From Pempheris klunzingeri (Eukaryota > Chordata > Actinopteri > Acropomatiformes > Pempheridae): 64,000 nt of DNA. Both the position numbers and the translations under genes were made by a program. Positions 12,537 through 26,900 of this stretch are shown here, piece by piece. Under the pieces are notes generated by a model that ran no database searches, was not told where the DNA came from, and was given only the letters and a program-made list of their open reading frames with translations. Location of the stretch: NCBI RefSeq assembly GCF_042242105.1, contig NC_092016.1, forward strand, positions 11,298,501 to 11,362,500, written 5' to 3'. Numbering within the stretch: the stretch's first letter is position 1; each line of letters begins with the position of its first letter.

Positions 12537-13559
12537 GTCTCTCTCAGGCAGTGCAGAGACTCGTCAGAGACTTCTGGATGTCTCCACAGAAGTTACACTC
12601 AGCTTGTTAAATGCTTTCACTGGATCCTGATGCCTGTGGGAGTCAAGCACCTAAAATGCAGAGAGGAAAGAGTTACATTCTGCAACTTAAATCACATGAA
12701 AACTAAAGCTAAATAGCTAAATAACAAGAGTTTGGCCAAGCAAACCCAACAGTCAAAGTCTTCCAGTATTCAGTGGACGAGCCGTGACCTCTCTAGTGTT
12801 TAAACTATAACTTGCACACTTTGTCCCTCTCTGAATGTTGCAGAGCAGGAGGGAGTCAGGCTCTTTTCTTTGCAGGTTGCCATGCTAAAAGAATTTGTTT
12901 CTCTGACATATCCACTGTAAACATGACTTTAACTGAAGCTAATAAACTGTATCACACACACATGGAGTCTGAGAGATATGTGCTCATCCGGGACAAAAAA
13001 AAAAAACACACAGAATTTACTCACCACAGTGTGCAAACGTGATCTCCAGTTGTTGCAGGTGCTTAAAAAATCAGTAGAAACTGGTGAAGTGAAGGGCGCT
13101 GCACTCTGCTGTTGGTCTGCTGGTTGGACAGGAAGGGTTAATCACTAACACCCCTTGGCCAGTTAGAGCCTAGCTGTACACATTTCTTCCAGCAGAGGGG
13201 GGGTGGGACCAGTCTCACCTGATCAGCAGTTCTCCATGACCCAATACTGAATAATGCATCAAAAAGAAGAATTACAAATTTCTCCTCTAGAGCTTTTCTG
13301 AAATCAAGAAATGAGAGTATTGTTCAAAGATGTGTGTTTGTGATTCAGCTAAAGACAGAAATATATAACTGGATGTTGAAATGACTTAGATATGTTGCTG
13401 AAGCTGGATTCATAGGGTCATATTTCCAGAATCTGGGCATAACAAACTCAGCGCTCATGCCTTTCACCAACCTATTTGTGGCAGTGTGGGTGTTTTGTTC
13501 AGATTAACAGGACCTGGCCTCACAATGCAGCTTTGTTGCTGAAACAGATTAACACATCA
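12537..13559. promoter_or_regulatory. Divergent upstream region of rab3il1 and best1
   Basis: About 1 kb between the rab3il1 start codon (minus) and the inferred best1 5' exon (plus). It should hold the rab3il1 5' UTR and perhaps shared control elements. A TAATC core lies near 13139, which could be a CRX/OTX-type site, though such a short motif is weak evidence. No clear TATA box was picked out. Confidence 0.4.
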
Positions 13560-13599
13560 AGTGACCGGAGGTGTAGGAGTCCCTTGCTCTCCTTTTCTT

Positions 13600-13695
13600 T
13601 CCTGCTCACCTCTCTCCAACATTCTCCACGGACGCTGCCGCCACACATCTCGAGCTACAGCGAGGAGCGATGGCCAGACGTGTTCATATTGTGTG
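13600..13695 (+). other. best1: Inferred noncoding first exon of best1
   Basis: A strong donor (GTGTG then GTAAGTAACC) ends at 13695 and can pair with the acceptor CATTTTAG ending at 14025, giving a two-part 5' UTR as in mammalian BEST1, whose exon 1 is noncoding. The 5' limit is a guess. Confidence 0.45.
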
Positions 13696-14025
13696 GTAAG
13701 TAACCACGACTTCACAGCTTTGTGTTTGAGTCGGTCAAATTGACCTTTTGGGAGCCTCACATGCTGTATGTGCCTGTTGTAGCCCTGCAAACACCTCTTC
13801 AGATGTAGTGGTGTGTTTTAGATCTATAAAAGAGGGGAAATTGTTATTTAAATCATTATTTAAATGTGTCAATTCCAGTTGATTTAGTGTGCAATTATGA
13901 AAACTTTACTCTATACCTCCACACAGTAGGGGTGTATAAATCCAAACATAATTGTAGAGTAAATAGAGAATGTATATGAAATAACTAACCCTGTTTTGTT
14001 CTTTCATTCTTCTTCATCATTTTAG

Positions 14026-14164
14026 ATATGCGACCAATTTGGCCTTATGAGATCCATGCTGATCGCTGACGCTGGGCTGGGACGAAGCACAGAGAACACC
14101 ACCACACTGGTTTCCTTCATGTCACTCCACAGTCAGCCAGCAGGTCGGCCAGCAAGCAGCAGCA
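14026..14164 (+). other. best1: best1 5' UTR on the first coding exon, with upstream ATGs
   Basis: This part of the exon precedes the start codon. It carries several upstream ATGs. One opens a 13-codon frame at 14028-14069. Another at 14056 opens a 46-codon frame that ends at 14196, overlapping the best1 start in a different frame. Confidence 0.45.
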
Positions 14165-17100
14165 ATGACAGTGACATACTCTCGCAGGGTTGCTGATGCA
14201 GGTCTGGGGACCTTCTTCAACCTGCTCCTACGATGGAAGGGCAGCATCTATAAACTGCTCTATAGAGAACTCATCATCTTCACTCTTCTCTACTACTTCT
14301 TCAGTATTGTTTATAGGTACTCTCCTAGAGAAAACACTGCAAACTCCATTAATAATCTTTCATGTCCTCCAGCCAGCAGATACAGTGACTGTGGCCTGGC
14401 CCATACTGGATCTTTAAGGCAGATACAGATATTTGAGGGTTAAAAATCTCCTGAAAACTTAAATTTACTTAATGAAGAATTGTGGCAAACATATATATAC
14501 TAAGGGCAGCACAGTGGTGTGGTGGTTAGCACTCTTGCTTCAAAGCAATTTATCTGTTGGCCCTGTGATTGACTGCCGACTAGTCCAGGGTGTACCAATG
14601 GCAGCTGGGATTGGCTCCAGCCCTCTGCGACTCTGGGATAAGCAATAGACAATAGACAATAGATAGATGGAGATATATATATGCTAAGAAAGACATTCTG
14701 CAGCTGACAAAGAAACATGTCAGAGCTCTCTGGTGGTTAAATAGAGATGCTGTTTTTAAATGATCTCGCTGAACAAATGTAGAAAGTTTTAGAGCTGAAA
14801 TCTGGGGACCACTGCTAGTCTGAGAGGGGCGTTTGGGGTATCCATAGCTTAAGGGATAATAAAACTGAACTTGCATTTTTATTCCTATAAGTTATATCAA
14901 TGAAGTAAGTAATGATATCAGTCTAATATCAGATCAACTGTTTACATCACCATTTCAACACACTGCTTGCTGTTATCTATACATATGACAAAGTAAGATT
15001 TTCTTGAAGTGGATTATTATTGGACAAAAAATCCAATATTAGTGCATAAGGTTCTGTATGTACTTTGTAAATCCCCAGTTTAGTGGCCCTTCTTACAGCA
15101 GCGTGTTGCTCTGATGTTCTAACAAGATATTTTTCATATTTAAATGACTTTTTTCATTTAGTACAACGTACCAAATAATTATTCTTGTTGTAACAGCATA
15201 TAAATGTAATGTTGAACAGGATAAAATTAGGTGTTATGTGAGAAAAGTTGACTGTAAAAACAGAATCATTGTTGTAAAAACAAGCCCTAAGAAACAAGAA
15301 AAATATCATTTTATAACTTGATAAGAATCTTTGCTGTCTCGTTTTAGTCTTAAAAGATGTTTCCTTCACCAGGTTTGTGCTAAATGATGACCAGAAGAGG
15401 CTATTTGAGAAGCTGTCTCTGTACTGTGACCGCTATGCAGAGCTCATCCCCGTGTCATTTGTGCTTGGTGAGTTGAGGCTGATTGTTTCCTTTCTTTTAG
15501 ATTTCAAGACTAATCCAAACATAAATGTGCATAGACCTGAATCTCAACATGAGACTGTGTTCACAGGTTTCTATGTCACCTTGGTCGTGTCCCGTTGGTG
15601 GGGCCAGTTTGAGAACGTCCCCTGGCCCGACCGCTTGGCAGCATTGGTGGGTGGTCATGTTCGTGGAGGTGACGAAGCCTCCAGGCTGACAAGGCGAACT
15701 CTGATGCGATACGCCAACCTCTCTGGTGTGCTCATCTACCGCTCTGTCAGCACAGCCGTCTACAAGAGGTTCCCCACCATGGAGCATCTGGTGCAGGCAG
15801 GTACGGTGTGGCCAAGAAACCACCAAAACTCACTGCTGCTGGTGCTGCCAGTTCCATCACATACAGCACAGCCACATCCAAAGCTGCTGCCTCTGCCTGC
15901 GCTGTTTAAAAGTCCAGAGGAGCCTTTTAGATGCTTGTAGACCAAGATTAAAACAGTCAACTGAAACTAAACTAGACCAAGAATTAAAACTAGTATATAC
16001 ATATACATATAAAGTATATACAGATTCTGTCTTTAGTTATAGTGTTTGTCAATTGGCTTGTCAGCACAACAAGAACTAGGAGTGTGTTGCATGTGAAACT
16101 GGGAAGTCTACACAACAGGGAATCAGGTGCCTTCACAAAGCCTTGTGTTTGTGTTGTAAAACCCATTCTGATTTTCTTAAATCTTGTCCCTTCCTACATT
16201 ATGATTTAAAAACCCTAAAACTAATACTGAAACTAATCAAATTACTTAACATGTTTAAACGAAAAAATCACAAACAATAACAAAAACCCTCTAACTGAAA
16301 CTAAACTGAATTGAAAACAAACCTAAAAACAAAATAAAATGAAAAACTGATGACAAACACAAGACTATAATAAGTTTTGGACCAGCATGGCACAGGTTCA
16401 AACTCAACAAACATCTTACCGTCTTTCTCTCCCTGTGTTTGTACCCCTCAGGTCTGATGACGTCGGAGGAGCTGAGGCACCTCGAGGACCTGCCCTCTCC
16501 TCACAACAAGTTCTGGGTTCCCTGCATGTGGTTCATCAGCCTGGCTCTGAGGGCTCGGACTGAGGGTCGCATCAACAATGACGTGGCACTCACAGCCATC
16601 CTCACAGTAGGTCCTCGTGCCCGAACACCACTCATCACTTCATGGCAATTTGAGCTCTTAGACATTTTTCTTTAATTGGTTGTTCCTGTCCTGCTTTTTT
16701 TTCTCTGTTCAGGAGTTGAATAGTTTACGGGGAAAGTGTATGAAGCTGTACGGTTATGACTGGATCAGCCTGCCTCTTGTCTATACTCAGGTTTTGTTGA
16801 TATGCTGTGTTGGAACTGATTATATAGTAGATGTCTTTAATAGTTTTCAATCAATGTTAAATGTACAATAATTAGGTGTCAAAACAAAGAAGAAATAACA
16901 CTGCTAATGACGCTGAGCTTATGTTAGCCTACTGATTATAAAGAAGGTGATTTTGTTGTGCTATAATCATCATGTCCATAAACTGATTTACTGTTTGATC
17001 AAAATTAGCAGCCTCACTTAGCAAAACACGATGAGATCAGCAAAAGAAATCAATGCAAACATTTTACAAAAGACTTATTTTTCTCTGAGGTACTTCCAGA

Positions 17101-18531
17101 TTTGACCAATCTCTTCTAATTAGGTGGTGACAGTGGCGGTCTACAGCTTCTTCCTGGCTTGTCTGATTGGTCGTCAGTTCTTGGATCCAGCTCAGGGTTA
17201 CCCTGGTCACGATGTGGACTTCTACCTGCCCGTTTTCACCCTGCTGCAGTTTTTCTTCTATGTTGGGTGGCTGAAGGTGAGGAGCAGCAGATTCAGATTG
17301 ATGCTGCTCAGTGTCGCTCATGATGTTTAGTCCATTTGCCCATTTCGGAGCGTCACTGTGTTATTTTCTTTTCTGTTCGCGGTCACAGGTAGCTGAGCAG
17401 CTCATAAATCCTTTTGGTGAAGATGATGATGATTTTGAAACCAACTGGCTCGTGGATCGCAATTTACAGGTTGGGATTCAAACCACACTATTTGCCACTT
17501 GTTCACCAACTGTAGATGGACGATGTCTTGTGCTACATGCTGTGGTTTCTGTTGTGTCCCAGGTGTCTTTGTTGTCTGTGGATGAGATGTACGACAACCT
17601 GCCGCTGGTTGAGAGGGACATGTACTGGAATGAGTCTGAACCTCAGCCTCCCTACACGGCTGCCAGCGCCGAGCACCGCAAACCCTCCTTCATGGGCTCG
17701 GCCCTGGATGTCAGGTTGAGTAATGTTTTTGTTTTCTGGCAGACAATTCTTAAATACTCCAGCTGACAGTCACATGCCATCTGTTAAATCTGAACTAGTG
17801 TTCCTAAAGAGGAGATGGAGTTTCAGTCCAATCTGGAGCAAATCAAAGAACATGAGGAAGCCAACTACTCCACCCCGCTGATTGGAGGGCTGGGTCGTCT
17901 TCTCGGTGTCCAGTCTCCTAACTTCCCTCGCTCCTCCCGGGTCTCTCTGCTGCGCCGCCGCCCCGGAGCTCCACTGAGTCGCTTCCCTCTGTACCTGCAC
18001 TCAGAGGCGCCATTGACACCGAGTCAAACCCGCCAGCCTTTGAACCACGAGCGAGACCCAGACTACGCCTTCTCCACCATGCCCTTGTATGAGAGACCGG
18101 GTTTCTACAGCTGCCCACAAACACCCATCCACTGCGTGCCCCCTGCGGTGCCCCGCCCGCGACCTGCCCGGCGAGCTCAGAGCGAGTGGGACCGCAGCTG
18201 CAGCTCACTCGCTCCTCCAATGGTGGGCTCACAGTTGCTACCTCCAGACACCCCCAACCACATCCCCCCACCTCCATCCTCTGCTTTCCCCTGGCTCAGT
18301 GAGGACGACGAGGTGCCGAGTGCTCCCACCTTCTCCTTCCCCGACCCTCCACCTGAACTCTGCCCGATATCTAAACTCAGACCTGGACACGGCCTGCTGG
18401 CTCGCCGCCCCCTACCTCCCCGCCTCAATCTGGACACCCTCCCCTCAGCTGACAGCCAGCCCGGACCCCCAAGTGCTCGGACGGCAGGGAGCGGAGGAGA
18501 AAGGGTGTTCTCGTTCACTCCTCCCTCTCGC

Positions 18532-18565
<34 letters not shown>

Positions 18566-18882
18566 ATCCCAGTAATCCCAGCAGCAGCTCTAGCAGCATT
18601 AATGCAACAAGCACCAACAGCGCTGGCACAACAGGAAGTCTCTGTAACGGTACAAGTCACAGTAATTTTAGTAACCATGGGAACTTCAGTGCCAATATGA
18701 GGGCAAGCAACGGGGGCACTAACGGCGGGCTGAGCAATAACATGAATACAGTTACGCAGCAAGAGAACAATCAGCAAAACTCACCCAATGATTCAGGAAT
18801 CTCATTGGCTGAAGGGGACCTGCTGGGCGTTTTGGTGGACGGTGTGGCGAACAAGGCGGCAGGAGGAAGGGAGCAGGACTGA
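14165..18882 (+). CDS. best1: Bestrophin-1, calcium-activated chloride channel
   Basis: Forms pentameric calcium-activated anion channels, best known in the basolateral membrane of retinal pigment epithelium. Exons: 14165-14316, 15373-15467, 15567-15800, 16452-16606, 16713-16790, 17124-17276, 17389-17469, 17563-17714, 17799-18882, giving 727 residues. The first eight coding exons have lengths 152, 95, 234, 155, 78, 153, 81 and 152, which agree with human BEST1 exons 2-9. Hallmarks: start [17 protein letters not shown], the neck segment [17 protein letters not shown] (with Ile/Phe gate region), and the acidic calcium clasp [15 protein letters not shown] at about residues 295-309. The last exon encodes a long disordered tail with a poly-Ala run and Ser/Asn/Gly-rich sequence; the protein exceeds human bestrophin-1 (585 residues) mainly there. 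Confidence 0.96.
14504..14670 (+). repeat. SINE-like interspersed repeat
   Basis: Starts GGGCAGCACAGTGGTGTGG and TGGTTAGCACTCTTGC, then continues with GTCCAGGGTGTACC, GGGATTGGCTCCAGCCC and GGGATAAGCAATAGA. These blocks in this order match a very common fish interspersed repeat. It ends in short AATAGAC/ATAGATGG-type repeats. It lies in best1 intron 2 (after the first coding exon). The family name was not assigned. Confidence 0.75.
18533..18564 (+). repeat. best1: CAG/GCA triplet repeat encoding poly-Ala in best1
   Basis: About ten GCA triplets in the best1 frame give an alanine run in the disordered tail. Other frames of the same run read poly-Gln and, on the minus strand, poly-Cys or poly-Ala; those long overlapping open frames are artefacts. 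Confidence 0.95.
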
Positions 18883-20052
18883 GGACAGAAGGTGTGACAG
18901 ACAAACGAAAGCAGAAACAGGTGCTGATGTGTTACATCTGCAGTGCTTTACACCTGCTACACGTGGAGCCCTTCGCACAACTGAAAAGTATTTACTGCAA
19001 ACACTGAGTTAATCTCTTCTTCCTGATAAATTGTTATACAATTAACCGACTTGTAATGCAAAAAGCACCTTAGGAGATGTTACTGTCAACATGTGAAGTA
19101 AAAAACAAGAAATATTTCCCAGTTTCCTCTGAAACTCAGTAACAATAAGCAAGTCAAATTGAGAATATCCTACAAACGTCTTCAGTCCATCATTGTGCTC
19201 TTTAATAAATATCAAGCCTCATATGTTAAGTTTCTTTTGTCATTTTGTCAATTTTTTTCAATAAAAAAACTAAAACTTGAAATTGTTTACTACTATTTTA
19301 TTGTACAAGGAAACTGTATGTACAAGTTAACTTAAATTCACAATTACAAAGATTCGTAAATCATATTACTTAAAGCAACTGCAGGGAGAAACGATCTGCC
19401 CCCCTAATCGTTGAGGAAACATTTTGACGGGTCTCACCTGCGAAACCACAACAGCTACTACAGTCAGCTTACACTGTCACCAAATGTTGTAAACCCATAA
19501 ATACATGAGTGGTGCAACTCAAAGCTGATGCATTTAAAAAGAAACATTTATTAAAAATGTGGAGGGTAAAGTTTGGTGTTCTAATATTTTAATTATCAAT
19601 AACTACTTCTGATGGAAGATTCACCTACTTCACCACTAGATCCGATTTTAAAATAATATCAATATATACAGATATTGCACACTGAATTATAAATGTCCAT
19701 GCCACTGTAATTTTTATTATAAAAGCTTTCAAATATTTCAGTCCAGTCCAGCCTCCATACATTTATTTCTCAAAGAAACGTATTTCTAATTTCAGCTCAG
19801 ACAATTAATTGTAGCACTTTAGCCACCATACTTTGCAAACACCAAAAAACACTGAAACGATCTGTAAATATCAGGAAGCATGACCACATAAATGTCATGA
19901 ATTAAAGGTTTCTATCTTGTAATCTGGAGGGTAACATGCAGTGAGGTCAGCCGTCGTCCATTTTGATAAATAAAGCAGCGTTATCTGTACTATATGCAGT
20001 ACGTCAGGGAGAGGAGGCAGGCAGCGGTGACAGGGATGATCAACAGCGTCGT
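18883..20052. other. Convergent 3' UTRs of best1 (+) and fth1 (-)
   Basis: Plus-strand AATAAA at 19204-19209 and again at 19260-19265 could end best1. Minus-strand AATAAA hexamers at 19297-19302, 19547-19552 and 19762-19767 could end fth1. No other gene is seen. The transcripts may overlap if distal signals are used. Confidence 0.6.
19204..19209 (+). other. best1: Candidate poly(A) signal of best1
   Basis: AATAAA about 320 bases after the best1 stop, with a second copy 50 bases further on and T-rich sequence between them. Confidence 0.55.
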
Positions 20053-23894
<3,842 letters not shown>

Positions 23895-23900
23895 TTTATT
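23895..23900 (-). other. incenp: Candidate poly(A) signal of incenp
   Basis: AATAAA on the minus strand about 70 bases after the incenp stop codon. Confidence 0.6.
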
Positions 23901-23968
23901 GGAGACAAACTTTAAAAACAAAAATATCACTTTATACAGTAACACATATCTGTATCAGTGTACAGACT

Positions 23969-26900
23969 TCACTTTGTTCCAATCGGAGGTGAGTGCCACA
24001 CAGCAGAGCTGGTGCGTTTAAAGTAGCGAGGCTTGCTCTTGTAAAAGATGTTTTCCAGTCTTGGGGGTTCAATTTTTCCGAAGAAAGAGTCTAAATCAGG
24101 AGGGTTGAAGTACTGCTTTATAATTATCTGCTGGAGATTGTGACCTGGGGGAAGAAGTTAAATACACATTTTTATTCAAGAACACACAACATGAGACCAA
24201 ATCAGAGTGAGATAAAGGGCGTAACCACAAATAGGTCTGTTAAATACCTACAGGCTAAATGATAAGCACGTAACATTCACAATTATGCATTGATTTAATT
24301 ATGCGATTTCATTTTAAAGAATCAGTCACATTATTGGAAGTATTGCAGAATTGCTACTGTAGGGAATTCACTAGCTTGCTGGACACGCTGTTAGCTATGC
24401 TTTCTTCCTCTGGTCTGATTTCCTAATGCGCTCTCTTATACTCCTCCTTCACTAGTGGTGAATTACAGTACTGCAGAAAAATTAATACAAGAAAATAATG
24501 GATTAAAAAGGCTTTTCTCCACATGAAAGTGACAGAGCGTGTAGACCAACCAACCTAGCAGGAGATGTCGGCCCTAAAAAAATTTGGATCCTCTTCTTTC
24601 GTGTTTATTTCTGTGTTTTTGGTTTTAAAACCCCACCACTCTGCAGAGTATCATACACATCACCTCCACATGTGGAGAAAGCTCAACACACCCGTCGTGC
24701 CTCATTACGGCTGCTAAGCTACAACTGGCTACTCTTCCTGAACAGCGATTGTCTAACAGTCAATTTCAACTTTATGCATTACAAAACAGATATTACTTCA
24801 TTAGATTCCTAAGTAACGCAACACTACATCAGTTCAGATAGATTTAAAAAGACTAAAGTCCTCATAAAAAATGACAGTTATAATAAAACCAGGCCTACCC
24901 TCTGCCCAGGATGGAATAGGTTTCCTTGGGTCAGACTCATCATCAGTAGAGTCGTCACTGTTTTGGTCCATCCCATAATCATCTGCACCTTTGGACATAA
25001 AAGGTTTGTTGCCGCCCTTTGGAGTGATGCAGTACGACTGTGGTGATTTCTGCAAGAGGGGATAAAAACACTTTATAAGGCTTTACTTAGATGAGAAATT
25101 ATTTTCCATCATGTTTTAAGACAGAAATCGATTGAAGACGTGTGCCAAGAACAGATCATTTAAATTTACCTCAATATCCACGGTCACATTAAGGCCGCCA
25201 CCTTTTCCTACAGGCGTGCTCATTACAGAGCGCTGCAAAGGTCCAGAAGAACAGTGGTAAATACGTCTTTCAGCACTGATTAAAGGTTCCCTGTGGAACT
25301 TTAGACTTCAAGTAGTGATATGGAGTTGTTTTTTGTTTTTTTTAATGAGTGGTTCCCTGTTTTTCTTTGAATCCTTCGGACGTGGGCAGACATGCACACT
25401 TGTCACAGTATCCACTGATAGACGTGTGGTGGACACAGAGACCTTCAGGTAAACGATTCATGTATATTAACGTGGCCACTGAATAACTATTACAAACACT
25501 AACCCTTTACCTAATTTACAGGCACATGTGGGAAACATTTAAAATAAAAGTTTAAAGTCCACATTTTTGATTAATAAACAACAAAAGTAAAAACTGGTTT
25601 TCAGAGCAGCTGTGTTTAGATTCTTACCTCGATGTCCACTGTCACATTCAGGCCAGCAGCAGTCTTCATTACAGAGGGAAGGAGAGAGAGACATAAGTCA
25701 GCTGCTGCAGTGTTTTGGACTTAAGAGTCTATTCACCCAAATGTGGAGGATCAACAGAAAACTAAATTTTTAGATGGACTATTTGAAAAAGTGTTAAAGA
25801 GCAAATTCTGTGAATAATAAAGCTAATTGAACAAAAACTAAAGTATCTGCATGGCTAGGTAGGGTGAGAAAATATGTTGTTTTAAATGGAGAATAAGTAA
25901 CATTTCAATCAACGTTTGCTGTGCAGGTATGCTTTAAAGTGTCCCCTGCTGGTTTACCTGTGTATCAGCAGCCTGTTTGGCAGCAGCTTCTCTCTCCCTC
26001 GCAGCTTTCTGCTCTGCAGCTAATCTCTGCTGCTCCTCCTAGTGCAACACAAACACATAAATAAGCAGACGGCTACACAGTAAACTCGGAACAGCTGAAA
26101 ATCTTGATAAATACATTAATGTGTAGCTGTAACAATAGAAACACGGCAGTGAGACATGATGGACCCTTTGCCAGTGTAGATACGAAGAGCTCATTCTAAT
26201 GAAATCACAATAATTTTTAGTTTCTGGGGTTATACACTCCTGAGAAACATCTTCAGCTTCTCAGGAGTCAGTATGTTTCACAAATATTAATGTTTTTTCA
26301 CTGCCAGCAGTTTGAGTGACTGCTTTGTCCTGATGAGTGAATGCTGCATACCATCTGTGTACTAACATGTTAAATGTATGTATGTGGTGTCCTTACCAAT
26401 CTTCTTTTTTCCTCCAGTGCCTTTCTCTTCTCCTCCAGCTCTCTCCTCTCTTTCTCTCTCGCTGCTTTCTCCAGTTCCCGTTGTAGAGCGAGAGCCTTTT
26501 CTTTTTCCACTCGCTCCCTAAAAAACAGCAGTCAAGTCAGTAAAACAAACTCTGGAGTAAATTCAAACCTTTTTCTTGCTGTAGTCGCCACTGTAGGTTT
26601 CGGTTTAATGCACCTTTACGGTTTTCAAAGGATAATTACGGTTACTGACCTTTCAGCAGCAGCTTGTCGTTCTCTCTCCAGCTCTCTCTCCCTCTCCTTC
26701 TCCTGCTCTCTCTTCAGCTCCAGCGCTCTGCGAGCTTCGGCCAGCTTACGAGCTCGCTGTTCCTCCTCCTCTCTCTTAGCCAGTAACTCCTGCTGCCGCT
26801 TCTCCTCCTCCTTAAGTGTTGAAGAACACACACACACACACAATATATGAAAAGCCTGACTGCAATATATAATGGGAAAGAAAGTTTGGTTACCGAAATG

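Noticed and set aside
18089-18777. Long overlapping frames with poly-Gln (203 codons, +) and poly-Cys (110 codons, -)
   Set aside because: Alternative-frame readings of the best1 last exon and its CAG repeat; the best1 frame has family homology.
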